A stretch of DNA of 64,000 bases from contig OW818684.1 of assembly GCA_942493135.1 (NCBI GenBank), positions 1,674,001 to 1,738,000 on the forward strand. The letters are read 5' to 3'. Both the position numbers and the translations under genes were made by a program. This document shows, one piece after another, positions 1 to 8,011 of the stretch. Under the pieces are notes generated by a model. That model was not told where the DNA came from. It did not search any database and worked only from the letters and a program-made list of their open reading frames with translations. Each line of letters begins with the position of its first letter. Position 1 is the first letter of the stretch. This DNA comes from Planctellipticum sp942493135 (GTDB taxonomy: Bacteria > Planctomycetota > Planctomycetia > Planctomycetales > Planctomycetaceae).

Positions 1-1
1 T

Positions 2-1048
2 CCGGACGATACCGGCTTCCTGATCTCGGGCTTCTATACCGGTAACGCCCAGGCCGATCTGCTGATGTCCGATCCGCTCCTGAACCTGGACCCGAACAGC
101 TACGACAACATTGTGCCGGGAAGCTACAACTTCCACCTGCACGCCTGGATGGGTCTGCCACTGGCGGGCTTCGACTCGGACGGCGATGGTCAGCCGGGAA
201 CCGTCATTCCGTTCGACATCTCCGTCTATCTGCAGCTCAAGTCGCAGCTCTACGGGGGGAATGCAGACTACTACTTCAACAGCTTCGTCGATGGCGACGC
301 AGTCAAGATCCGCGGACTGGCCGGCGGCCGGTACATCAACCTGCAGGAGGACTTCCAGTTCGCCGGGGTCGACAGCGGCATGGGATATACGATTCAGAAC
401 GCGGTGAACTCAACCGGTAGCGGGGGCGGCGGCGGTGGTGGTGGTAGTACGACCACGACGGTTACCGAAATCGGAACCCCGACGACCTTCGAACCTCTCT
501 TCAGCACGCCCGATATCATGAAGTCATATCTGCGATCCAATCTGCGGTCGCAGCTGGGCGGTCCAGAAATCGGCTTCCGCATGGATCTTGGCGGCGAGGG
601 CTTTTCTCTGTGGACCGAGACGAAATTCGGTCTCCTGGCCAACAATTCCCGCCGTTACGTCGAAGGCTACAACATTGGCGACGCATATTCATGGCTGCTG
701 TTTCAGGATCCCCTGGGAAATCTGACTCAGGGACCCATTATGCCGCGGCATGACATCGCAGCCACGAAGTTCCGCGACGAAAGCACGACGACCTATATCT
801 CCCCAATGTTCGAGCAGTCGATCAACGCCCGTTCGAAGATCTTCTCGTACCTCCCCGGCTTCCGAAAGCTCCGAGTCTTCAACGAAGCCAGCTTCCAGGT
901 CGGCTACACCTTCCTGCTGATCGGTGGAGTCTACCGGCCCAGTGACAACATCAACTGGGACGCCTATCCGGTGAATCCCAGCCTCGCTGACAAGCGGTCG
1001 AAGTACTACACCAACAACCTCAGCCTCGGTTTCGAGTGGACCTATTGA
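2..1048 (+). CDS. BBP7-family outer-membrane beta-barrel protein, 3' part
   Basis: The reading frame is open from the first bases of the window, so this is the C-terminal 348 residues of a longer protein; the ATG at 65 is only an internal methionine. The sequence has the alternating aromatic/hydrophobic pattern of outer-membrane strands and ends in an aromatic residue pair (Trp-Thr-Tyr stop), as barrel proteins commonly do. A glycine run followed by threonines (about 415-465) looks like a flexible loop or linker. The motif order resembles the planctomycete BBP7 barrel family, which is known by sequence but not by function; a porin-like or structural envelope role is inference. The missing N-terminus should carry the signal peptide. 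Confidence 0.75.
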   Translation, partial: PDDTGFLISGFYTGNAQADLLMSDPLLNLDPNSYDNIVPGSYNFHLHAWMGLPLAGFDSDGDGQPGTVIPFDISVYLQLKSQLYGGNADYYFNSFVDGDAVKIRGLAGGRYINLQEDFQFAGVDSGMGYTIQNAVNSTGSGGGGGGGGSTTTTVTEIGTPTTFEPLFSTPDIMKSYLRSNLRSQLGGPEIGFRMDLGGEGFSLWTETKFGLLANNSRRYVEGYNIGDAYSWLLFQDPLGNLTQGPIMPRHDIAATKFRDESTTTYISPMFEQSINARSKIFSYLPGFRKLRVFNEASFQVGYTFLLIGGVYRPSDNINWDAYPVNPSLADKRSKYYTNNLSLGFEWTY

Positions 1049-1522
1049 AACTCGGCCGAGTTCTCCTGCGAATTCCCTGGACGGGGTGCAGTCGCTACGG
1101 CACTGCATCCCGTCGCTTGCATGAAGGGGATCGCCCGCCCACCAGTGTTGCGATCCGCATGGAGCAGTGCTCTTGCGACCAGTTTTTTGCTGGGGTCGGC
1201 GGGGGGCGCCGCGTCGATCACGATCGCAACACTCGAGAAAACAGCGAGACACACCACAACACGTTTCAGCAAAGAGTTTTACGACACACGTCCAGGTTCT
1301 GGCGCCGATTTTGCGATTTTGGCCCGCAGCCTTTCTCCAAGCTGCAAATCCTTTTCCTGTAAGCGGATTCGCGTCGGTCCGGTCGCTGCGGGCTTGAGCC
1401 GCTCGGTCGACTCGGCCGATGGTTGGGGGGAGTCGTGGTTGTATGCGTTATGCGATTTCCCTAACATGGCTCGATTCTCCCGGCCGACGGTGCCGGGCTT
1501 TCTGTTCCGGGAATGGACTGGC
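1049..1522. other. intergenic region before the acyl-chain cluster
   Basis: About 470 bases. A frame open from 1121 runs into the dehydratase gene, but its first 134 codons have no dehydratase similarity and an implausible composition, so I treat them as untranslated leader. No terminator or recognisable promoter was identified. Confidence 0.4.
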
Positions 1523-2011
1523 ATGCGGTTTCTGCTGATTGATCGCATCACCGAACTGACGCCTTACAAGTCGATCAGTGCGGTGAAAAATCTGTCGCTG
1601 GCGGAGGAATACCTGGCCGACCATTTTCCGGGCTTTCCGGTGCTGCCGGGTGTCCTGATGTTGGAATCGCTCGTGCAGGCCGGCGCCTGGCTGGTTCGCT
1701 GCAGCGAAGATTTCGCACACAGCACGGTCATGCTCAAGGAAACACGGGCGGTCCGTTACAACAATTTTGTCGCACCGGGCGATCAACTGCAGTTGCAGTT
1801 GTCCGTGAAGAAGACTGCCGGCAACCTGTGGGATCTGCAGGGATCGGGAACGGTCAACGGCGGTTCGGCCGTCTCGGCCCGGATCACGCTGGAAGTGCTG
1901 AACCTGGCCGATCGCAACGTCGATCTGGCACGGGCGGATGAATTGCAGATCAAGACGTGGCGGGAGCTGCTGCCGCAGATCTGGCGTCAGCCGGTCGAAC
2001 AGCCGGCCTGA
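1523..2011 (+). CDS. FabZ-like 3-hydroxyacyl-ACP dehydratase (first copy)
   Basis: A 162-residue single hot-dog protein expected to dehydrate 3-hydroxyacyl-ACP to the trans-2-enoyl form in the cytoplasm. The FabZ active-site block is clear: His34 in HFPGFPVLPG and Glu48 in LESLVQAG. The ATG at 1523 was chosen because the resulting start (MRFLLIDRI) lines up exactly with the second copy at 3612 (MRWMWIDRF), with His34 and Glu48 at identical positions; an in-frame ATG at 1466 and the far-upstream 1121 are less likely. The C-terminus ends in a Trp-rich tail not shared with copy two. It is followed 82 bases later by fabG. Two divergent dehydratases in one cluster suggest different chain lengths or a heterodimer; this is inference. 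Confidence 0.82.
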   Translation: MRFLLIDRITELTPYKSISAVKNLSLAEEYLADHFPGFPVLPGVLMLESLVQAGAWLVRCSEDFAHSTVMLKETRAVRYNNFVAPGDQLQLQLSVKKTAGNLWDLQGSGTVNGGSAVSARITLEVLNLADRNVDLARADELQIKTWRELLPQIWRQPVEQPA

Positions 2012-2093
2012 ACGAGACGCGGGCAGGCCGGAATTGCAGATTACGAATTCGGCGGGACGACCGCTGAGCTGTTAATAAAAGGTCAAGGGTTCC

Positions 2094-2849
2094 ATGAATC
2101 TGACAGGTCGTGTTGCGTTGGTGACTGGGGGCAGTCGCGGAATCGGTCGAGCCATTGTCGCCCGGCTGGCCGGTGCGGGTGCGAAGGTCGCATTCGTTTA
2201 TCAGTCGAATCAGGAGGCTGCCGACGCGCTGGCCGCGGAGCTGACGGCTCAGGGCTCTGAAGTCCTGGCCTTCAAGGCCGACGTCAGCAAGAAAGCCGAA
2301 GCCGACCAGGTCATCGAACAGGTGACCACCGCTTTTGGCCGCCTCGATATCCTCGTCAACAACGCCGGCATCACCCGGGACGGTCTGCTGGCGACGATGA
2401 CGTCGGAACAGTGGCAACAGGTCATCGACACCAACCTGACCGGCGTGTTCAACTTCTGTCAGGCGGCGACGCGGACGATGATGTCGCAGCGTTACGGCCG
2501 CATCATCAACATGTCGAGCGTCGCCGCGGATTTTTCGAATCCGGGGCAGGTCAACTACGCCGCCAGCAAGGCGGGTATCGAAGGATTTTCGCGGTGCATG
2601 GCGACGGAGCTCGCCAAGCGCGGCGTGACGGTCAACTGCGTCGCTCCCGGTTTCATCGAAACCGATATGACCGTCGCCGTCGTGAATTCCTTCGGCGACA
2701 AGATCAAACAGTCGATTCCGGTCCGACGTCTCGGCAAGCCGGAAGACATTGCGAATGCCGTGCATTTCCTCGCGTCCGAGGAATCGAGCTACATCACCGG
2801 TCAGACTCTGAAAGTCGACGGGGGACTGACGCTCGGCGGCATGGGTTAG
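2094..2849 (+). CDS. fabG: 3-oxoacyl-ACP reductase (SDR family)
   Basis: A 251-residue classical short-chain dehydrogenase that should reduce 3-oxoacyl-ACP with NADPH. Visible motifs are the cofactor loop TGGSRGIGRA (residues 11-20), NNAG at 89-92, catalytic Ser142, Tyr155 and Lys159 in the YxxxK motif, and the C-terminal GQTLKVDGG typical of FabG. A purine-rich AAAGGTCAAGG precedes the ATG. The gene sits between a dehydratase and an ACP, so it is probably the ketoreductase of this local pathway rather than the housekeeping FabG, although sequence alone cannot separate the two. Confidence 0.9.
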   Translation: MNLTGRVALVTGGSRGIGRAIVARLAGAGAKVAFVYQSNQEAADALAAELTAQGSEVLAFKADVSKKAEADQVIEQVTTAFGRLDILVNNAGITRDGLLATMTSEQWQQVIDTNLTGVFNFCQAATRTMMSQRYGRIINMSSVAADFSNPGQVNYAASKAGIEGFSRCMATELAKRGVTVNCVAPGFIETDMTVAVVNSFGDKIKQSIPVRRLGKPEDIANAVHFLASEESSYITGQTLKVDGGLTLGGMG

Positions 2850-3054
2850 TTTGCTGACGTTGAGGACGAATCGTTCGCGGCTCGGCTGGGGTGGTCGGAC
2901 TGCGAGTGAATTGCGCGATATTTTTGTGGGTCAAACGGTCTGCTGCCTCGCCCCGGCAGACTGCTGTTGACGAGATTACTCAGCCGGGGCGGGAGAGATT
3001 GCACGCGCAGACGGCGTCGACTGTCGACGCCTCTGCGATGCAGGAGAATCTGGG

Positions 3055-3441
3055 ATGACTCGCGACGAAATTCTGGACAAGGTGCGGAGTACGCTGGTCG
3101 ATGCGCTGGGCGTCGACGATGACGAAGTCAGCCCCGAATCCACGCTGGTGGGCGACCTCGGCGCGGAGTCGATCGACTTCCTCGACATTGTCTTCCGCCT
3201 GGAGAAGAACTTCGGCGTCAAGATTCCGCGCGGCGAGCTGTTCCCCGAGAACTTCGCATCGGCCGACTCCACGTTCGTCAAGGACGGCATGGTTACGCCG
3301 GAAGGCCTCGTCGAACTGAAGAAGCGGATGCCGCACGCCGACGTCGACTCGCTGGCGAAGGATCCGAAAGTGGAAAACATTCAGGATCTGTTCACGGTCA
3401 CCATGATCGTGAACTTCTTGGAACGAAAGCTCGCGGCCTAG
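3055..3441 (+). CDS. acyl carrier protein with C-terminal extension
   Basis: A 128-residue acyl carrier protein, well above the usual 75-90 residues. The phosphopantetheine site is Ser39 in LGAESIDFLD, preceded by the usual acidic helix I and followed by an amphipathic helix II. Residues from about 85 onward form an extra segment after the normal ACP core, with a final hydrophobic stretch (VTMIVNFLERK). A good AGGAG ribosome site precedes the ATG. Neighbouring dehydratases, ketoreductase and ketosynthase indicate that this is the dedicated carrier of the cluster. The extension may be part of the third and fourth helices displaced by an insertion, or a docking element; I cannot decide. Confidence 0.88.
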   Translation: MTRDEILDKVRSTLVDALGVDDDEVSPESTLVGDLGAESIDFLDIVFRLEKNFGVKIPRGELFPENFASADSTFVKDGMVTPEGLVELKKRMPHADVDSLAKDPKVENIQDLFTVTMIVNFLERKLAA

Positions 3442-3611
3442 TCGGCTGCGACTGCTGACGGCATTGACGGCGAATCCTCGCGGCTCGTTGAGGGTCCGCG
3501 AGGAATTCCGCGAATTGCCGGGATGCAGCACCAATCACGGGTGTTTCGCCGCCGCGGACGGGCAGGCGGATCGACGTTGAAACCTATTCTCGCCAACTGA
3601 AGACTGACCGC

Positions 3612-4103
3612 ATGCGCTGGATGTGGATCGACCGATTCGTCGAATTCGAACGCGGGAAACGTGCGCGGTCGATCAAGAACGTCTCGCTGGCCGAGGAGCA
3701 TCTGCACGACCATTTTCCGGGATTCCCGGTCATGCCGAACACCCTCATCCTGGAGGGGCTTGCTCAGACCGGAGGCATCCTGCTGGGCGAGGTCTACGAC
3801 TTCGAACACGTGGTCGTGCTGGCCAAAGTGCCGAAGATGACCTTCCACAGCTGGGCGACGCCGGGCGATACGCTTGCATACGAAGCGGTGCTGACCGACG
3901 TCCGGTCCGAGGGGGGGATGGTCGAGGTCAAGGCGACAGTCGGCGACCGGCTGGTGGCCGACGGAGAAATTGTCTTCGCCCACGCGAACGATTCCGCGGT
4001 CGGAGGCGTCAAAGTCGATCAGAGGAGTTTCGTCTTCTCCATGCGGCTCCTGGGCGTTCTCGACGTGGGAAAAGCCGGCGACGGAACGAACGCAGCGGGC
4101 TGA
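3612..4103 (+). CDS. FabZ-like 3-hydroxyacyl-ACP dehydratase (second copy)
   Basis: A 163-residue hot-dog dehydratase paralogous to the gene at 1523. The catalytic His34 (DHFPGFPVMP) and Glu48 (LILEGLAQTGG) are both present. It diverges from copy one in the substrate-tunnel region and has a different C-terminal tail (QRSFVFSMRLLGVL), which suggests altered substrate preference rather than recent duplication. The ATG is the only plausible start and lies 170 bases after the ACP gene; the ketosynthase starts 106 bases downstream. Function is inferred from family and cluster context. Confidence 0.84.
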   Translation: MRWMWIDRFVEFERGKRARSIKNVSLAEEHLHDHFPGFPVMPNTLILEGLAQTGGILLGEVYDFEHVVVLAKVPKMTFHSWATPGDTLAYEAVLTDVRSEGGMVEVKATVGDRLVADGEIVFAHANDSAVGGVKVDQRSFVFSMRLLGVLDVGKAGDGTNAAG

Positions 4104-4209
4104 TGGCAGTTGGTGAGAAACCGGTGGCGGGATAAACTGTAGGGGCAGAGGCCTCCGCCCGACTTGGGCGACGGACGGCGTTCGGTCGATCGAGAGCACA
4201 GGTTAAACC

Positions 4210-5493
4210 ATGAGACGGCGTGTGGTGGTGACGGGCATGGGCGTAATTACGCCCGTGGGAAACACCGTGGAGGCGATGTGGCAGTCTCTTCGCGAGGGGC
4301 GCAGCGGTATCGGTCCGATCACGTATTTCGACGCCAGCGGGTTTCCAACGCAGTTTGCCGCTCAGGTCAAGGGCTTTGACCTCAGCCACTACGTCGACGA
4401 TCTCCGCCGATTTGAATTCTCCGGCCGGAACATTCGCTTCGCCGTCGGGGCCGCGCGGCAGGCGTTTGACGATTCGGGCCTGGGGAGCCACGCCTACGAT
4501 CCGGCCCGGTTCGGCGTCTATCTCGGGGCGGGCGAAGGCCAGCAGGACTTTATGCTCGTCATGAGCATGATTGCCGAGTCCCAGAAGGACGGGCAGGTCG
4601 ACCTCGCAGAGTTCACCCGGCGCGGACTGGCAAGTCTCCATGCTCAGACGGAACTGGAGCAGGAGCCGAATATGCCCGCCGGGCATTTGGCCAGCCTGTT
4701 CGACGCACAGGGCCCGAACCTGAACTGCCTGACCGCATGCGCCGCTTCCAGCCAGGCCATCGGGGAAGCGACCGAGCTGATCCGTCGGGGCGACGCGGAC
4801 ATCATGATGTCGGGCGGCGCCCACAGCATGATCCATCCGTTCGGCGTGACGGGTTTTAATCTGCTGACCGCTCTCTCCACGCACAACGAGAGCCCGCAGG
4901 AGGCGTCCCGCCCGTTCGATAAGGACCGCGACGGCTTCGTGCTGGGCGAAGGCGCCGGAATGGTGATTCTGGAAGAACTCGAACATGCGAAGAAACGCGG
5001 CGCCCGAATCCACGGGGAATTGATGGGTTATGGGTCCACTGCGGACGCATACCGCATCACCGATATTCATCCCGAAGGCCGCGGCGCCGTGGCCTGTATC
5101 CGGATGGCCATGAAGGACGCCGAGCTGAACCCGTCCGATATCCACTACGTCAACGCTCACGGCACCAGCACCGAGGTCAACGACCGGGTCGAGACCGCGG
5201 CGATCAAGCATGCGTTCGGCGACATCGCCTACAAGACCCCGGTGTCGAGCATCAAGAGCATGCTCGGACACCTGATTGCCGCGGCGGGAAGCGTCGAAGC
5301 CATCACCTGCCTGCTGGCGATTCGCGACGGAATCCTGCCGCCGACGATCAACTATCGGACCCCGGATCCCGATTGCGACCTGGACTACGTCCCCAACGCG
5401 GCCCGCGAGGCCCGCGTCAAGGCGGCGCTATCGAACAGCTTCGGTTTCGGCGGTCAGAACATTTCGCTGATCTTTTCGGAGTTTCACGGCTAG
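4210..5493 (+). CDS. beta-ketoacyl-ACP synthase, KAS II (FabF)-like
   Basis: A 427-residue decarboxylating condensing enzyme expected to extend acyl-ACP with malonyl-ACP. It starts with the family signature RRRVVVTGMGVITPVG. The catalytic triad is complete: Cys177 in TACAASSQ, His in NAHGTST, and His in SMLGHLIAAAG preceded by the conserved Lys. The nearby GFGGQN near the C-terminus is the usual loop. Length is close to FabF (about 410), with an insertion around residues 110-150. It is the last enzyme of the acyl-chain cluster. The intact Cys argues for a true condensing enzyme and not a chain-length factor. Confidence 0.9.
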   Translation: MRRRVVVTGMGVITPVGNTVEAMWQSLREGRSGIGPITYFDASGFPTQFAAQVKGFDLSHYVDDLRRFEFSGRNIRFAVGAARQAFDDSGLGSHAYDPARFGVYLGAGEGQQDFMLVMSMIAESQKDGQVDLAEFTRRGLASLHAQTELEQEPNMPAGHLASLFDAQGPNLNCLTACAASSQAIGEATELIRRGDADIMMSGGAHSMIHPFGVTGFNLLTALSTHNESPQEASRPFDKDRDGFVLGEGAGMVILEELEHAKKRGARIHGELMGYGSTADAYRITDIHPEGRGAVACIRMAMKDAELNPSDIHYVNAHGTSTEVNDRVETAAIKHAFGDIAYKTPVSSIKSMLGHLIAAAGSVEAITCLLAIRDGILPPTINYRTPDPDCDLDYVPNAAREARVKAALSNSFGFGGQNISLIFSEFHG

Positions 5494-5525
5494 TTTCCGG
5501 GCGTGATCGCACGAGGGTGTCGCGC

Positions 5526-6500
5526 GTGATCTGGTACGTGCTGTCCGCTGTTGCGGTGCTGGTCTTCGTCGACTTGCTGACCCGGATCTATTTCGGCCGG
5601 ATCGTGCTGAGGCATTTCGAGACGAAGCCCGCCTTCAACATCGCCCCGTCCCCCGCCGACCCGCGCGGCGAACTGATCGAGATCCCTGCGTCTAGCGGGC
5701 TGACCCTTCGCGGCAGCCTGTATCGACAGGCGTTTCGAAAGCCCGTCGGACTGATCGTGTTCTTTCCCGAGCTCGATGGCAATCACTGGTCGGCGCTCAG
5801 CTACTGCGAGGCCCTGTTCGACGCCGGATTCGACGTCCTCTCCGTCGACGTCCGCAATCAGGGAGACAGCGACTACGAACCCGGTTACGAGCCGCTGCAG
5901 TGGTTCACTTCCCGTGAAGCGGAGGACGTACGAAGCGTATTCCGCTGGATTGAGAACGAGTCCGAATTGAAGACGCTGCCGCTCGGAGTCATGGGTGTCA
6001 GCCGCGGCTCAAACGCGGCCATGCTGGCTGCCGCGGAACATTCCACTGTCAAGGCCGTCTGCTGCGAAGGAGGCTATCCGACCGCCGGCCTGCAATTGCG
6101 CTACTCGCAGCGCTGGGCGGTTCTGTACATCCCCCTCTGGCTGGTCCGGATACTGCCGGAGTGGCACTATCGATATACGCTGGCTCTCGTGCGTCTCATC
6201 AGCGAATGGCGTCGCGGGCATCGGTACGTGATGATCGAACGCATGCTCCCGCGGCTCCGCAACCGACCGGTGCTGCTGATCGGCGGCGAGCGCGACAACT
6301 ATGTGCCGCCCGAAGTCGTCGAACAACTGGCGCGGCGAATCGGCGGTAGCTCAACGCGGTGCTGGATCGTCCCGCGATCCCGGCACAACGGAGGGCGTGT
6401 GGCGGCGCGACAACTCTACGACCAGACGCTGCTGCGGTTCTTCCAGACTTCCTTCGGGTATGAGCCCTCCCGCGACATCGCTACGACCCGGACGGCCTGA
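5526..6500 (+). CDS. alpha/beta hydrolase, membrane-anchored
   Basis: A 324-residue serine hydrolase. Residues 3-20 form a hydrophobic N-terminal anchor, then an alpha/beta fold follows with the nucleophile Ser159 in GVSRG, an acid in GGERDNYVPP and a His in SRHNGG. The GTG at 5526 is chosen because GAGGG lies just upstream and the anchor starts there; a second GTG at 5517 is possible. The gene begins 32 bases after the ketosynthase stop, so it is probably cotranscribed and could act as a thioesterase or lipase for the product of the acyl cluster. That assignment is inference; the sequence supports only the hydrolase fold. Confidence 0.75.
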   Translation: MIWYVLSAVAVLVFVDLLTRIYFGRIVLRHFETKPAFNIAPSPADPRGELIEIPASSGLTLRGSLYRQAFRKPVGLIVFFPELDGNHWSALSYCEALFDAGFDVLSVDVRNQGDSDYEPGYEPLQWFTSREAEDVRSVFRWIENESELKTLPLGVMGVSRGSNAAMLAAAEHSTVKAVCCEGGYPTAGLQLRYSQRWAVLYIPLWLVRILPEWHYRYTLALVRLISEWRRGHRYVMIERMLPRLRNRPVLLIGGERDNYVPPEVVEQLARRIGGSSTRCWIVPRSRHNGGRVAARQLYDQTLLRFFQTSFGYEPSRDIATTRTA

Positions 6501-6604
6501 CACCCGCTTCGCGTCCTGCCGATGATCAACGGCCTCTTTCTTTCGCAGTCGATCCCGGCGATGATGGAACCCAGATCATTGGATTCCTCTCCTGGAGATG
6601 CTGC

Positions 6605-7873
6605 ATGGGCCTGCTCAACTGGACGATGTCCGCCGTACTGGCGGCTGGAGTACTGACGACGTCGATGAGCCGGGCCGCGGACGACCTGCCACCGCCGGAC
6701 CAGTTGCCGGAACAGGCCGAACTGCCCGATCCGCTCAAGCTGCGGGACGGCACGCCGGTCACCACGCAGGGGGCCTGGCTCGAACGGCGCAAACCCGAAC
6801 TGCGCCGTCTGTTTCAACATTACATGTACGGCTACCTGCCCGCGCAAGTCCCCATCGAAGCCCGCGCGACGAAGACCGCCGACATCCTCGGTGGCAAAGG
6901 GACGCTCAAAGAGGTTGAAATCCGCTTCCCGACGCTGGGCGACAAGGCCCCGCGGATGCACCTGGCGCTCTTCCTGCCGAAGGGGATCGCGAAGGCGCCG
7001 ATGTTTTTGAGTCTCAACAGCTGCGGCAACATCGAGGCTCTCGACGACCCTTCAGTCACCGACCATGCCGAGGTCTGGCGCCGCGAGAACTGCAAACCGG
7101 GCCAGCGCGGGACCGCGACGAATTTTTGGTGCGTCGAGTACCTGATTTCCCGCGGCTACGGACTGGCCCTGTTCCACGAAAGCGAAATCGATCCCGATCG
7201 GCACGACTTCACCGACGGCATTCATCCGTTCGTCGCCGATCCGAAGGTTCCGGAAGCATCGCGCCCCGGCACCATCGCCGCCTGGTCGTGGGGCCTGCAC
7301 CGGGCGATCGACTATCTGACGACCGACCCGCAGGTCGATCCGTTCCGGATCTGTCTGATCGGGCATTCGCGACGGGGCAAGACGGCGCTGTTCGCCGCGG
7401 CGATGGACGAGCGCGTGGCGCTGGTCGTCCCGCACCAGTCGGGCACCGGCGGCATGGCCCTCAGCCGCGACAGCCAGCAGGAGACCGTCGAGCGGATCAA
7501 CCGCGTCTTCCCGCACTGGTTCGACGACGCCTTCGTGGCGTTCGACGGTCGCGAGAACAGACTGCCGTTCGACCAACACTGCCTGGTGGCGATGGTTGCA
7601 CCCCGACCGCTGCTCGATACCGAAGGGGCACAGGACGCCTGGGCCAACTTCCCGCGGTCGCTGGAGTCCCTGCAGGCCGCCGATCCGGTCTACCGCCTGC
7701 TGGGAGTCACCGGCATCAAGGGAACGGGCCTCGTCCAGAATGACGAACCGATCGTCGGCCCGAATTTCGGTCGACTGATGCAGTACCGCCTCGATGAGAA
7801 GCACACGCTGAACCAGAAGTTCTGGGAGAAGATTCTGGACTTCGCCGATGCGCAGTTGAAGGCCGCAAAGTAA
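6605..7873 (+). CDS. secreted CE15-like (glucuronoyl) esterase
   Basis: A 422-residue secreted hydrolase with a signal peptide (about residues 1-25, ending SRAAD). The nucleophile elbow is Ser255 in GHSRRGK, the form typical of CE15-type glucuronoyl esterases, followed by HQSGTGG; MVAPRPLL and TEGAQDAWAN provide the region of the acid, and a His near the C-terminus (DEKHT) would complete the triad. CE15 enzymes cleave ester bonds between lignin alcohols and glucuronoxylan. GGAG lies 8 bases before the ATG. The closest neighbours are a cytochrome/DUF1501 pair, which in planctomycetes often travel with carbohydrate-active genes. Acetyl xylan esterase is the main alternative. Confidence 0.72.
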   Translation: MGLLNWTMSAVLAAGVLTTSMSRAADDLPPPDQLPEQAELPDPLKLRDGTPVTTQGAWLERRKPELRRLFQHYMYGYLPAQVPIEARATKTADILGGKGTLKEVEIRFPTLGDKAPRMHLALFLPKGIAKAPMFLSLNSCGNIEALDDPSVTDHAEVWRRENCKPGQRGTATNFWCVEYLISRGYGLALFHESEIDPDRHDFTDGIHPFVADPKVPEASRPGTIAAWSWGLHRAIDYLTTDPQVDPFRICLIGHSRRGKTALFAAAMDERVALVVPHQSGTGGMALSRDSQQETVERINRVFPHWFDDAFVAFDGRENRLPFDQHCLVAMVAPRPLLDTEGAQDAWANFPRSLESLQAADPVYRLLGVTGIKGTGLVQNDEPIVGPNFGRLMQYRLDEKHTLNQKFWEKILDFADAQLKAAK

Positions 7874-8011
7874 CCGCGGCGAATGACGGGCCACATCGGG
7901 TGGCTGGCGTCGGAGTCTTCGACGACACAGTCCCTTGAAGCTTTCCCGGACGCTGTCCGGAGCGAAAACGGCCGGCACAGCCGGCCCGACGCTTTCGAGA
8001 GGAATGACTGC

